Shown here: in pieces, positions 42,805 to 51,534 of the stretch
How the letters are laid out: each line of letters starts with the position of its first letter
Position numbering within the stretch: the first letter of the stretch is position 1
NCBI RefSeq assembly: GCF_001427225.1
Contig: NZ_LMFH01000005.1
Coordinates: 553-64,552 of the forward strand
DNA length: 64,000 nucleotides
Direction: 5' to 3'
From: Lysobacter sp. Root494
GTDB lineage: Bacteria > Pseudomonadota > Gammaproteobacteria > Xanthomonadales > Xanthomonadaceae
Translations under genes and position numbers: made by a program
Notes under the pieces: model-generated
The model's input: the letters and a program-made list of their open reading frames with translations, nothing else
Database searches by the model: none
What the model was told of the DNA's origin: nothing

Positions 42805-43794
42805 ATGAAGCATTCATCCAAATGGCTGCATCGGGCGACGTTGGCCGCGTTTCTTGTTTTCATTGCTACCGGCGCGGCGCACGCACAGGCGACCAGGACC
42901 TGGGTCTCCGGCGTTGGCGATGACGCCAATCCGTGCAGCCGCACGGCGCCGTGCAAAACCTTCGCTGGCGCCATTTCCAAGACGGCGGCGGGCGGCGAAA
43001 TCAGCGTTCTGGATCCCGGCGGCTACGGCGCGGTGACTATCACGAAGTCCATCACGATCACCAATGAAGGCGGCGAAGCCGGCATCCTGGTTCCTGGAAC
43101 CAACGGCATCAATGTATCGGCCGCCGCCACCGACCGCATCGTGTTGCGAGGCCTCATGATCGAAGGCGCGGGAACCGGCCTGAATGGCATCAGGGTGAAT
43201 TCCGCATCGCAGGTAGTGATCGAGAATTGCCTGATCCAGAATTTCCGGGGTACCACACCCTCCTATGGCATCTACGTCGCGCCGAGCGCGGGTACGGTAC
43301 GCGTGACCGTCCGCAACAGCATCATCAATGCCAATGGGGCAGCGGCTGCCGGCGGCGGTGGCGGAATCGGCATCAAGCCGTCCGGCAACGCCTATGCGAT
43401 CGTTGACGTCGATAACGTCAACCTAGCCCACAACAATACGGGACTGTTCGCCGACGGCAGCTTTAGCAATTATTCAATCTGGACGACGCTTAGCAATTCC
43501 CAGGTGACCGGCAATCTGTTCGATGGCGTTTTCGCTCGCGCCAACACTCCGGGAGAGGTACGCGCGGTGGTTAAGAACAGCACCATCTCGGGCAACGGTT
43601 TCAGCTCGACGACCGCAGCCGGCATCCAGGCGGATGGCGCGGCCGCGACCGTGCGCATGCAAGGCAACACCATCAGCGTCAACAAGATCGGTGTGTTGTT
43701 GTCCAATAGCGGAACGATCTACTCGTACGGCGGTAATATCATCAGCGGAAACGCCAACAATGGTTCGTTTACGTCGACTCAAGCTACGCAATAG
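42805..43794 (+). CDS. secreted right-handed parallel beta-helix protein
   Basis: A 329-residue exported protein. The signal peptide ends at GAAHA. The mature N terminus, TRTWVSGVGDDANPCSRTAPCKTFAGAI, is typical of a widespread family of secreted beta-helix proteins; it has a likely disulfide between the two cysteines. From residue about 60 to the end, repeats of hydrophobic strands and Asn turns (ITNEGGEAGILV, VVIENCLIQNF, VTVRNSIINANG, AVVKNSTISGNG) build the solenoid. No catalytic residues of pectate lyases are evident. Codon use looks less G/C-biased than in its neighbours, suggesting transfer. It may be a surface adhesin or glycan-binding protein. Confidence 0.85.
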   Translation: MKHSSKWLHRATLAAFLVFIATGAAHAQATRTWVSGVGDDANPCSRTAPCKTFAGAISKTAAGGEISVLDPGGYGAVTITKSITITNEGGEAGILVPGTNGINVSAAATDRIVLRGLMIEGAGTGLNGIRVNSASQVVIENCLIQNFRGTTPSYGIYVAPSAGTVRVTVRNSIINANGAAAAGGGGGIGIKPSGNAYAIVDVDNVNLAHNNTGLFADGSFSNYSIWTTLSNSQVTGNLFDGVFARANTPGEVRAVVKNSTISGNGFSSTTAAGIQADGAAATVRMQGNTISVNKIGVLLSNSGTIYSYGGNIISGNANNGSFTSTQATQ

Positions 43795-43817
43795 CGGCGC
43801 GCCTTGCGGTCCTAGCA

Positions 43818-43848
43818 CAGCCCGGCATTTTGCCGGGCTGTTTTTTTT
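43818..43848 (+). terminator. strong terminator after the beta-helix gene
   Basis: The stem cagcccggca/tgccgggctg (10 bp) has the loop ttt and is followed by eight T residues. It is one of the best factor-independent terminators in the window. Confidence 0.95.
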
Positions 43849-44039
43849 CCGAATGCAAAGTTCTCGGCTCGTCGGACAGCATCGGGTCGACTGTCGGTAC
43901 TGGCGTGAGCCGTCCGGCGATTCAACCGCCGCCAGTGAAAGCCGAGTGGAGAAACGGTTCCGACATCCAGGCCGTTGCTTGATGCGGGCGAGTAATCCAC
44001 CATCGTTTTCCACGCGACCCGCATGCATTGCCCATACTC

Positions 44040-44723
44040 ATGCCTGCACACGACCTCGACAATCCCTTCTGGAATTCGCTGCAGACCAGGCATCGCCATG
44101 TCGCCCAGCGCATCGGCGACGTCGCGCGATATCCACGCGAGTTCGCCCCATTTCTCGGCGTCGCATCCGCGGAAGTGGACGTGGCGGAAGCCGTCGAGTC
44201 GCTGGTGGCGCCGGATGAAAGCGTCTACCTGCTGGGCGTGCTGCCGGACGTTCCCGCCGGATGGCAGGTGGAAGCATTCCGTCCGCTTGCGCAGATGGTC
44301 TGCGCCCAGCGGCTTGAAGTCGTCGATGGACCCGAAATCCTCCCGCTCGACGAAACGCATCGCGGCGACGTGCTGGCGCTGACGGCGTTGGTGTATCCGC
44401 ACTACTTCCGCGAGCGCACGATGGAGATGGGCCGCTACTTCGGCATCTACCAGGACTCCCGGCTTGCCGCGATCATCGGCGAGCGCCTCGGCACCGGGAC
44501 CCACACCGAGATGAGCGCGATCTGCACGCACCCCGATTTCAACGGCCGCGGTTACGCGCGGCGACTCACCGCCATGCTGGCCAACGACACGCTTGCACAC
44601 GGACATACGCCCTTCCTGCACGTAAGCCACGAGAACGCGCGGGCGAAGCAGCTGTACGAACAGATCGGTTTCCGTCATCGCTGCGACATCGGCTTCTGGT
44701 CGTTGCGCCGCTCGCAGGCATGA
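44040..44723 (+). CDS. GNAT family N-acetyltransferase
   Basis: A 227-residue acetyl-CoA-dependent acetyltransferase. The C-terminal half is the GNAT fold: MSAICTHPDFNGRGYARRLTAMLANDTLAHG, where NGRGYA is the acetyl-CoA pyrophosphate-binding loop, and FLHVSHENARAKQLYEQIGFRHR. The N-terminal half (residues 1-110) lacks strong motifs and may bind substrate, as in the FR47-like group. The ATG at 44040 is used; TTG at 44028 is in frame but has no ribosome binding site. The substrate is unknown. Confidence 0.9.
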   Translation: MPAHDLDNPFWNSLQTRHRHVAQRIGDVARYPREFAPFLGVASAEVDVAEAVESLVAPDESVYLLGVLPDVPAGWQVEAFRPLAQMVCAQRLEVVDGPEILPLDETHRGDVLALTALVYPHYFRERTMEMGRYFGIYQDSRLAAIIGERLGTGTHTEMSAICTHPDFNGRGYARRLTAMLANDTLAHGHTPFLHVSHENARAKQLYEQIGFRHRCDIGFWSLRRSQA

Positions 44724-44738
44724 ACGAGTAGATCCGGA

Positions 44739-45590
44739 TCAGGCGCTGCCGTCGCCCAGGCTGTCTTCGTTGACTGCCAGCGCGCGGCATAACGCCGCAG
44801 TGGCTTCATCGACGGGAAAGCAGCACTCGATGTGCAATTCGTCGATGGTCACGTTGCGGGAAGTGGCGAACGTCGTGATCGTCGAAAAGAAGCGCAGTTC
44901 GTGTTCGTCGCGCCGTAGAACCGTGGTCAGCAACGGCAGTGGGGCGACGTCGATTTCGCGCCGGTGCCATCGTGCAGGCACGCCGGGATAGGCCAGTGCT
45001 TCGTCGAGCAGGGCACGCGCGGCGTGGTCAGAAGGGGCGGCCGCGACCGCATCGTGCAGGTGCCGGATGAGATCGCCGGCGACTTCCTCCCAGTTGGCAA
45101 CGGCAGGACGCAGATCCTGCGGATCGAAAATCTGCCGGATCATGTTGTCGTGCGCGCTCGCACGCCCGCGCATGACGAAGCGGTTGACGCGCATGGCCGC
45201 CGGATTGGCCATCAGCACGTCCCAGCGCCGGTTGAGCACGAAGGCGGGGAAGGGTTCCTGCTGTTGCAGGATGAAGTCGATGGCGCGCCGCACCCGTTCG
45301 AGTTCGGGCGTGGTCAGCGCGGTTTCGGGGTACTGCGCGGCATAGCCTGCGGCGACCAGCAGCGTGTTGCGTTCCCGCAGCGGCAGGCCGAGTGCATCGG
45401 CGAGGCGCGCGAGCATGTCGCGGCTGGGCTGCGCCTTGCCGGTTTCCATGTAGCTGAGATGACGCGTGGAAACATCGGCCGCGAGTGCGAGGTCGAGCTG
45501 GCTGAGGCGGCGCGCGGTGCGCCACTCGCGCAGTAATTGCCCGACAGGTGGCGTCGACGTGCGCGTTGAGGTCGGTGCGAAGGTGTCCAC
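44739..45590 (-). CDS. XRE-family regulator with MmyB-like C-terminal domain
   Basis: A 283-residue transcription regulator. The helix-turn-helix (residues about 17-75) reads LLREWRTARRLSQLDLALAADVSTRHLSYMETGKAQPSR. The rest fits the MmyB-like ligand-binding domain (PFPAFVLNRRWDVLMANPAAMRV and a C-terminal FFSTITTFATSRNVTIDELHIECCFP). Such proteins in actinobacteria and xanthomonads usually control an adjacent oxidoreductase or hydrolase. Here the divergent alpha/beta hydrolase at 45721 is the obvious candidate target. The start is a GTG at 45590. Confidence 0.92.
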   Translation of the reverse strand: MDTFAPTSTRTSTPPVGQLLREWRTARRLSQLDLALAADVSTRHLSYMETGKAQPSRDMLARLADALGLPLRERNTLLVAAGYAAQYPETALTTPELERVRRAIDFILQQQEPFPAFVLNRRWDVLMANPAAMRVNRFVMRGRASAHDNMIRQIFDPQDLRPAVANWEEVAGDLIRHLHDAVAAAPSDHAARALLDEALAYPGVPARWHRREIDVAPLPLLTTVLRRDEHELRFFSTITTFATSRNVTIDELHIECCFPVDEATAALCRALAVNEDSLGDGSA

Positions 45591-45720
45591 CAGAGCAGGA
45601 TACGCCGCGGCGCGTGCAAGACCATGACCTCGCAGGTCAAGCCGACATGACCTCGCGCGTCATTGCCCACCTGCATCCGGTGGCGAATCATTCGCTCCGT
45701 CAACATTCCGGAGCAGATCG

Positions 45721-46686
45721 ATGCATCGTCGTGATTTCCTCGCCTTGGCCAGCGGTACGATGGCGTTAATTGCGCTGGGCGTACGGGCTTCCACTCGCGA
45801 GCCAACTCGCGTTGCCACTAGCGAACCGTTGGATGCCGCCGCCTACCGTGCGCAGCGCCGCTTGGCCACGACGCGATTCGGACGGATCGCCTATCTCGAA
45901 CGCGGCAGTGGTGCCGCGGCGTTGTTCCTGCATGGCTTCCCGCTCAACAGCTTCCAGTGGCGCGGTGTGATCGATCGTCTGTCGCCGTATCGCCGTTGCA
46001 TCGCGCCGGACATGCTTGGCCTGGGCTATACCGAAGTCGCAACCGGCCAGAGCGTCGCGCCCGATGCCCAGGTGGAAATGCTGGCCGAGTTGCTCGACAC
46101 GCTGGGCGTCGCGACGGTCGACCTGATTGCCAACGACAGCGGCGGTGCGATCGCGCAGATGTTCCTCGTGCGCTATCCGCATCGTGTGCGCACGGTGCTG
46201 TTGACCAACTGCGATACCGAACACGACTGCCCGCCTCCGGCGCTGTTGCCCGTGCTGGAGCTGGCGCGCAAGGGCGAGTTCGTCGCGAAATGGCTCGCAC
46301 CCTGGCTGGCGGACAAGACGCTTGCGCGTTCACCGCAGGGGCTCGGCGGAATGACGTTCACCCATCCGCACAATCCCAGCGACGAAGCGATCGAGTATTA
46401 CCTCTCGCCGCTGGTGGCCAATCCGGACCGCACCCACGCTTATGCCATCGCGCTGGATCGCAACTGGCTGGAAGGCTTCGGGGTCAGGCTGCGAAGCTCA
46501 AAGGTACCCGCGCGCATCGTGTGGGGCACGGGCGACACGATCTTCTCCGCAGAGGGCGCGGACTATCTCGATCGGAGCTTCGGCAATTCGCTAGGCGTGC
46601 GCCGCGTGACCGGCGCGAAGCTGTTCTTCCCGGAAGAGTTTCCGGACGTCATTGCGGAAGAAGCCCGTCGCCTCTGGAACGTGTGA
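45721..46686 (+). CDS. exported alpha/beta hydrolase, haloalkane dehalogenase/epoxide hydrolase type
   Basis: A 321-residue hydrolase with an N-terminal signal (MHRRDFLALASG with a twin-arginine-like RRDFL). The oxyanion motif is HGFP (71-74). The nucleophile elbow ANDSGG has Asp139 in place of Ser, as in haloalkane dehalogenases and epoxide hydrolases. Near the C terminus the stretch where the catalytic His usually sits reads VTGAKLFFPEEFPD, with Lys300 at that place. Either the His is replaced or another residue serves. It is divergent from the XRE regulator, with 130 bases between. Confidence 0.85.
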   Translation: MHRRDFLALASGTMALIALGVRASTREPTRVATSEPLDAAAYRAQRRLATTRFGRIAYLERGSGAAALFLHGFPLNSFQWRGVIDRLSPYRRCIAPDMLGLGYTEVATGQSVAPDAQVEMLAELLDTLGVATVDLIANDSGGAIAQMFLVRYPHRVRTVLLTNCDTEHDCPPPALLPVLELARKGEFVAKWLAPWLADKTLARSPQGLGGMTFTHPHNPSDEAIEYYLSPLVANPDRTHAYAIALDRNWLEGFGVRLRSSKVPARIVWGTGDTIFSAEGADYLDRSFGNSLGVRRVTGAKLFFPEEFPDVIAEEARRLWNV

Positions 46687-46695
46687 GCGGCGGCT

Positions 46696-47598
46696 TCAGC
46701 GCTTGGCCACCTGGCCACGGCCGGCGACGGGATCGATCGAACGCAGGTACGCCCACACCGCGCGCAGCTCGACTTCTTCCATGTTGTTGTAGACCGCCCA
46801 CGGCATCAGCGGATCGACGCTGGTGCCGTCGGGACGATGACCGGTGTGCATCAGGCGCAGGAACTCGTCTTCCTTCCACTGCCCGAGCCCGGTCGGATGC
46901 GGCGTGAGGTTGGCCGACGCCGGCTTGCCGGGAATGAGGGTGATGCCGCCGGCGAGATTCGCGCCGTGGCAGCCCGTGCACGATTGCGCGATGTAGCGGC
47001 CGTATTCGGGCGTGATCGCGGCGGGAGGTGCGTGGCGCTCGCGCGGTGCATGGTCGATGGTTTCCGCGGGCAGCAGCGGCAGCTTGCCGAGGGTGTAGAG
47101 CACGCGGCCGACGGGCCGCACGACGCTGGTGCCGGGGTCGTTGTCGCTCGCCGGGAGCGTGCGGATGTAGGCGATCACCGCGGCGACATCGGCATCGGAA
47201 AGGTCCGCGAATTCGCCCGACGGCATGATGAGCAGCGGCGTGCCATCGGGACGGATGCCATGGCGGATCGCGGCCGCAAGCGCGTCGTCGGTGTAGGCCG
47301 GGTTGCGCAGGCTGCGGGTGAGATTGGGCGGCACGATGCGGCCGAGCCCCGGATCATCGATCAGCACGCGCCCGGCGCCTCGGGGCCCGTGGCAGTCGCC
47401 GCAGCCGCGCGTATCGAACAGATGCCTGCCGCGGGCGAGCGCACCGGCATTGGCGTCCACGCGCAGCGGCGCATCGGCGACCGTGTAGGTGCGGGACATC
47501 CCCCTGCTGGTGACCGCCCAGGCCACGGCGAAGAGGCCGGCAACGCCGAGCAGGAGGAGGATGAGGCCGATACCGGCCCATTTCAGAAGTCGTCGCAT
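46696..47598 (-). CDS. membrane-anchored diheme cytochrome c
   Basis: A 300-residue c-type cytochrome. One N-terminal hydrophobic helix (residues 8-32) anchors it to the inner membrane with the rest in the periplasm. Two heme attachment sites are seen: CGDCH (about residues 66-70) and CTGCH (about 207-211), each followed by a candidate distal Met (LIMPSGEFADLSD and DPLMPWAVYNNM). It resembles electron-transfer subunits of periplasmic dehydrogenases or gluconate dehydrogenase-type cytochromes, but no partner dehydrogenase is nearby. It converges with the hydrolase gene at 45721. Confidence 0.9.
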   Translation of the reverse strand: MRRLLKWAGIGLILLLLGVAGLFAVAWAVTSRGMSRTYTVADAPLRVDANAGALARGRHLFDTRGCGDCHGPRGAGRVLIDDPGLGRIVPPNLTRSLRNPAYTDDALAAAIRHGIRPDGTPLLIMPSGEFADLSDADVAAVIAYIRTLPASDNDPGTSVVRPVGRVLYTLGKLPLLPAETIDHAPRERHAPPAAITPEYGRYIAQSCTGCHGANLAGGITLIPGKPASANLTPHPTGLGQWKEDEFLRLMHTGHRPDGTSVDPLMPWAVYNNMEEVELRAVWAYLRSIDPVAGRGQVAKR

Positions 47599-47707
47599 GA
47601 CCGTGTCCGTGATGTTTCAGGAAGCGGATACGCGGACGGAGCCCGGAACAGGCCAGCGCCGAGGCAACGGGACTCATGAAATCGTATTCAGCAGCCGGGC
47701 CGGTGCC

Positions 47708-48232
47708 TCAGCGCCGGACGACAGCCAGGTTGCGCAGGCGCCACAGGTGCGCGGCGCCGATATGGGCGATCGCTTCGAACGCCTGCTGGTAGCGGCTGTC
47801 GAAGAAGCCGGTTTCCGCGGCCTCGCTGTCGAGCACGCCGAGCAGGATTCCGTCGCGGCTGAGTGGGACCGACAGTTCCGACAATCCCGGCTGGTCATCG
47901 TGGATGTAGCGCATGTCTTCGCGCGTGTCGTCTACGCACTGCGTCTGCAGCAGCAGCGCGCATTCGCCGACGATGCCGCGACCGATGGACAGGCGCAGGC
48001 GCGATTCGAGCATGCGTTCGGCACCGCGCTTCGGTCCCCATGCGGCGGCCTGGACAAGAATGTCGCCGCTGGTGGGGAGGTACATGACGCAGTCGCCGAG
48101 ATTGAGTTCGCGGCCGGTGTATTCGCACAGGACCCATGCGGCGTCGTGCGCGCTGTCGGTTTCCTGCAGTTGCTCGTCGAGCCGCGTCAGCAGGGCGTCG
48201 CGGCGCTCGAGAAAGCGGGTGACGGTATCCAC
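47708..48232 (-). CDS. GAF domain-containing protein
   Basis: A 174-residue cytoplasmic single-GAF protein. VLCEYTGRELNLGDCVMYL, GRGIVGECALLLQTQCVDDTR and LSVPLSRDGILLGVLDSEAAETGFF are standard GAF strands. The start is uncertain: a GTG at 48232 with GGAGAG upstream gives MDTVTRFLERRDALLTRLDE, while an ATG at 48355 would add 41 polar residues of no clear fold. The ligand is unknown; the family includes free methionine sulfoxide reductases, but the needed cysteines are not arranged that way. Situated downstream of the S4 protein gene. Confidence 0.8.
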   Translation of the reverse strand: MDTVTRFLERRDALLTRLDEQLQETDSAHDAAWVLCEYTGRELNLGDCVMYLPTSGDILVQAAAWGPKRGAERMLESRLRLSIGRGIVGECALLLQTQCVDDTREDMRYIHDDQPGLSELSVPLSRDGILLGVLDSEAAETGFFDSRYQQAFEAIAHIGAAHLWRLRNLAVVRR

Positions 48233-48366
48233 TGCGCTGGCTCTCCGGACGCGTGAGGGCGAAGGGTAAACCAGATCTTGCGGAGGCTGGCTGTTGCCCA
48301 AGGGAACGGACGAAACTTCATGAGTGACGTGGTCGGGACACCGGCACGTCGTCATGCGGTCGCGAC

Positions 48367-48588
48367 TCAGCGCGCTGGCAGCACTTCGATTTCCGCGCCG
48401 CCGATCGTCACGCGCTGGCCCGCGTGGATCTTGCAGGTCTTGCGCAGCTCCACGACGCCGTCGACGCGCACCGCGCCGCTGGCGACCAGTTGCTTGCCGG
48501 CCCCACCGCTGTCGCAAAGCCCGGTGAGCTTGAGCAGCTGGTTGAGTTCGACGAAGTCGCGATCAAGCTCGAAAGTGAGGCGTTGCAT
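48367..48588 (-). CDS. S4-like RNA-binding protein (YbcJ-type)
   Basis: A 73-residue single S4 domain: FVELNQLLKLTGLCDSGGAGKQLVASGAVRVDGVVELRKTCKI, ending in GQRVTIGGAEIEVLPAR. This matches YbcJ/COG2501, small RNA-binding proteins of unknown target. AGGTGG precedes the ATG at 48588. The gene lies between the GAF gene (same strand) and the divergent fatty acid desaturase. Confidence 0.9.
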   Translation of the reverse strand: MQRLTFELDRDFVELNQLLKLTGLCDSGGAGKQLVASGAVRVDGVVELRKTCKIHAGQRVTIGGAEIEVLPAR

Positions 48589-48736
48589 GGAGCCACCTTT
48601 GCTGAATGGGGCGGCAGGGTCGCAGCGCAACGGGCTGCAGTGCAAGCGGAATGTGACCGCCAGCCCAACCATTTCGAGAACATACGCCTGCGTCGTTTGC
48701 GGTGGCGCGGATGTGGCCGGACAATGGCCGGGCCTT

Positions 48737-48743
48737 AGGGGAG
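48737..48743 (+). promoter_or_regulatory. ribosome binding site that fixes the desaturase start
   Basis: AGGGGAG lies 6 bases before a TTG codon at 48750. This is the best Shine-Dalgarno match in the region and indicates that translation begins at TTG rather than at the ATG at 48702. Confidence 0.75.
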
Positions 48744-48749
48744 AACCGC

Positions 48750-49778
48750 TTGAACACTGCTGCATCGAACACCGTATCCGCCGCTCCGTCCGTCAACCTG
48801 CGCAAGCTCTGCGCTCAATTCGCCACTCCCCATGTTGGTCGCGCCGTATGGCAACTGATCAACACGATGGTGCCGTTCGCCGCGTTGTGGGCGCTGATGG
48901 CATGGAGCGTGGTGGGCGAATGGGGCTACGGCTGGACGTTGCTGCTCGCCGTTCCGGCGGCAGGTCTGTACGTGCGCACCTTCATCATCCAGCACGACTG
49001 CGGACATGGCTCGTTCTTCGCGAGCTCGCGCGCGAACGACATGGTCGGCCGCGTGCTCGGCATCGTCACTCTGTTCCCGTATGGCTACTGGAAGAAGACG
49101 CACGCGATCCATCACGGCACGTCGGGCAACCTCGACCGCCGGGAAATGGGCGACATCGAAACCCTGACTGTTGCCGAGTACCGCGCACGTCCTTGGTATG
49201 GCCGCCTGGGCTACCGTCTCTATCGCAGCACGCCGGTGCTGCTGGGCATCGGGCCGCTTTACCAGTTCGTGCTCAAGCACCGCTTCCCGTTCGATCTTCC
49301 CTTCACCTGGAAGAAGGAATGGGCGAGCGTGCTGCTCAACAACCTCGTCCTGCTCGTCGTCGGCGGCCTGATGGGCTGGGCGATCGGCTGGCACACCGTG
49401 CTGCTGGTGCACCTGCCGGTCGTGCTCATTGCCGGCGCCGCGGGCGTGTGGCTGTTCTATGTCCAGCACACGTTCGAAGAGGCGTACTGGACGCGCAAGG
49501 ACGAGTGGGATTCCAACCAGGCGGCGATCGCCGGCAGTTCCTTCTACGACCTGCCGCGCGTGGTGCACTGGTTCACCGGCAACATCGGCTATCACCACAT
49601 CCATCACCTGGCGAGCCGCATTCCGAACTACCGCCTGCGCGAGGCGTTCGAATCCAGCCCGCTGCTGCAGGCCGCACCGCGCATCACGCTGTGGACCAGC
49701 CTGAAGAGCGCGCGCCTGAAGCTGTGGTGCGAAGAGACCCGGCGGATGGTCGGGTTTCCGAGGCGCGCGACGACATAA
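48750..49778 (+). CDS. fatty acid desaturase, omega-type
   Basis: A 342-residue membrane-bound diiron desaturase that introduces a double bond into acyl chains. The three His boxes are HDCGH (82-86), HAIHH (118-122) and HHIHH (near 288-292), in the order of delta-12/omega-3 type desaturases, with membrane helices in between. The TTG start at 48750 is chosen from the strong ribosome binding site; the extension to an upstream ATG would add a polar leader. It probably adjusts membrane fluidity. A strong terminator follows directly. Confidence 0.93.
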   Translation: MNTAASNTVSAAPSVNLRKLCAQFATPHVGRAVWQLINTMVPFAALWALMAWSVVGEWGYGWTLLLAVPAAGLYVRTFIIQHDCGHGSFFASSRANDMVGRVLGIVTLFPYGYWKKTHAIHHGTSGNLDRREMGDIETLTVAEYRARPWYGRLGYRLYRSTPVLLGIGPLYQFVLKHRFPFDLPFTWKKEWASVLLNNLVLLVVGGLMGWAIGWHTVLLVHLPVVLIAGAAGVWLFYVQHTFEEAYWTRKDEWDSNQAAIAGSSFYDLPRVVHWFTGNIGYHHIHHLASRIPNYRLREAFESSPLLQAAPRITLWTSLKSARLKLWCEETRRMVGFPRRATT

Positions 49779-49798
49779 TTCGTCGACCGGTAAGACAG

Positions 49799-49828
49799 AA
49801 AAAAGCGGGCGTTGGCCCGCTTTTTTTT
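49799..49828 (+). terminator. terminator after the desaturase gene
   Basis: The stem aaaagcgggc/gcccgctttt has the loop gttg and is followed by eight T residues. Flanking As also allow it to end the convergent membrane protein gene on the minus strand. Confidence 0.93.
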
Positions 49829-49847
49829 GCGCTCCGGCTGTCCGCGG

Positions 49848-50510
49848 CTAATCACGTTCGAAACGCGCCAGTTCTCCCAACTGCCCGATCGCCCGGCGCA
49901 GGCTGTGGCCTGCGAGGTCGTCGGCAAACCGGGCCGGCTCGCCGGTCTCCTTCGCGCGACGGGCGATGCGCCGCGCAAGCCACACGCTGGCCATCAGTGC
50001 GAGCACGCCGAAACCGAGGTTGCTCCAGACGAACGCCGGCGCCGTCGCGTAGAGATCGATGCCGAGCCAGTGTTTCACCCCCACCACGAAACCCACCGTC
50101 CACAACAACCACCACGGCAGGCCGAGCAGCAACGTGCTCCAGATCCGCAGCGTGCGCAGCTGGATGAGGCGGCGCTGCAATGCGAGCACCGGTGAGGAAT
50201 AGTCCATCGAAGCCATGATGCAGATCTGCAGGACACTGCTGACCACGGTGACGACCGCGTAGGCATGCAGGGCCAGTCCAAACACGAGCAGATGCGGTAC
50301 GGCGCGATGTTCAATCCAGAAAGGCGCGACGACGGTGGTCACCGCGATCCAGATCGCGACCTGTAGTGACTGGCCGGCCATCAGCCGGCGCAGCGTCGAG
50401 CGGACGCGATCCGTCCGGCTCTCGCGATAGAGCTGCAGCCCCAGCTTTCCTGCGCTGTCCAGCCGTTGTTCCATCGAGCGCCAGGCCAGCTTGAGTTCGT
50501 CGAGTTCCAT
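49848..50510 (-). CDS. membrane protein paired with an ECF sigma factor
   Basis: A 220-residue inner-membrane protein. The N-terminal cytoplasmic segment MELDELKLAWRSMEQRLD is followed by about four hydrophobic helices (near residues 50-72, 76-98, 130-152 and 160-182) and a polar tail. It begins 10 bases after the sigma factor gene, the usual place for an anti-sigma factor. No zinc-binding anti-sigma HxxxCxxC motif is seen, so if it restrains the sigma factor it does so in a different manner. This function is inference from context only. Confidence 0.8.
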   Translation of the reverse strand: MELDELKLAWRSMEQRLDSAGKLGLQLYRESRTDRVRSTLRRLMAGQSLQVAIWIAVTTVVAPFWIEHRAVPHLLVFGLALHAYAVVTVVSSVLQICIMASMDYSSPVLALQRRLIQLRTLRIWSTLLLGLPWWLLWTVGFVVGVKHWLGIDLYATAPAFVWSNLGFGVLALMASVWLARRIARRAKETGEPARFADDLAGHSLRRAIGQLGELARFERD

Positions 50511-50520
50511 GGTCGTGTCC

Positions 50521-51036
50521 TCAGGAAGAAAAAACGGCGCGCATGCGCTGCTTGAGACGGCTGATCTTCGTGGCGATGTTGCCTTCGCTGATGCCGAGTA
50601 CGTCGGCGATCTCGCGATAGCTGCGGTCTTCCAGGTACAACAGCAGCAGCGCGCGGTTGAACGGATCCTGCTGCGCGATGAAGCGGTGGAGCAGGCGAAG
50701 CTGCTCGCTGGTTTCCGGATCGCTACCTTCATCCGCAATGTCGTGCAGGACGTCCTCAAAAGGAATGGCATGCTGCCGGCGATGACTGGTGTTGCGCAGG
50801 TGCGAAATCGCCACGTTCAGCGCGATGCGGTACATCCATGTCGGGAAGCTGCGTTCCGCGTCGTAACCCGGAAATGCGCGCCAGAGCTGGGCGGCGATTT
50901 CCTGCGCGAGGTCGGCCCGGTCTTCGGGATGCGAACAGTAGGAGTACGCCACCTTCAGCACGATGCCGCGATGGCGTTCGAGCAGTTCGCTGAACTGCGC
51001 GCGCGTGCTGGCCTGCGTGGCCGCTGCGATCTGCAT
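50521..51036 (-). CDS. ECF-type RNA polymerase sigma factor
   Basis: A 171-residue sigma-70 family protein of the extracytoplasmic function class. Region 2 covers YSYCSHPEDRADLAQEIAAQLWRAFPGYD and TWMYRIALNVAISHLR; region 4 covers NRALLLLYLEDRSYREIADVLGISEGNIATKISRLKQRMR with the helix-turn-helix. It should direct polymerase to a small stress regulon. It is the first gene of a pair with the membrane protein at 49848 and is probably autoregulated. The inducing signal is unknown. Confidence 0.95.
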   Translation of the reverse strand: MQIAAATQASTRAQFSELLERHRGIVLKVAYSYCSHPEDRADLAQEIAAQLWRAFPGYDAERSFPTWMYRIALNVAISHLRNTSHRRQHAIPFEDVLHDIADEGSDPETSEQLRLLHRFIAQQDPFNRALLLLYLEDRSYREIADVLGISEGNIATKISRLKQRMRAVFSS

Positions 51037-51181
51037 GGAAAGTCAGTTCCTTCCTGGGCGGGAGTGGAGGCCGGTTTTCGGAAGGTGATTCGCGGCAGCG
51101 GGCAATTCCTTACACGGCCGCTGCATCCCGCGTTGACGTGCCCTCATGCAGGATGAGGCTGGCAGGAGGCGGAGCGCGGTC

Positions 51182-51523
51182 ATGCGCAGCAAAACGTTGA
51201 GGTTCGGAAAAGGCTTCCGCGTCGCCTTTGAAGTGCGCAAGGCGCAGGCCGCGGAGATGGTCATTGCGCCGGGCGGTAGCGAAGGCGGCCCGGACAATCG
51301 CCATCGCGGCGCGGACCAGTGGCTGTTCGTGCTGTCGGGCAGCGGCGTGGCGTCAGTCGAAGGCAAACGCGTGCCGTTGAAGGCGGGCAGGCTGCTGGTG
51401 ATCGAGAAAGGCGAGCGCCATGAGGTGCGCAACACCGGGCGCACGCTGCTGAAGACACTCAATTTCTACTACCCGCCGGCGTTCGATTCGCAAGGTGATC
51501 CGAAGGGGCCAGGGCGCGAGTAG
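51182..51523 (+). CDS. cupin domain protein
   Basis: A 113-residue single-cupin protein. Cupin motif 1 is HRGADQWLFVLSGSGVASVEGKRVPLKAG, and motif 2 is GERHEVRNTGRTLLKTLNFY. The first motif has only one of the usual two His residues and a Glu is replaced, so metal binding may be altered. The start at 51182 follows GGAGG by about 11 bases; an in-frame ATG at 51146 has no ribosome binding site. The reaction is unknown. It lies between the divergent sigma operon and the gsp genes. Confidence 0.85.
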   Translation: MRSKTLRFGKGFRVAFEVRKAQAAEMVIAPGGSEGGPDNRHRGADQWLFVLSGSGVASVEGKRVPLKAGRLLVIEKGERHEVRNTGRTLLKTLNFYYPPAFDSQGDPKGPGRE

Positions 51524-51534
51524 CGGAACGCACC

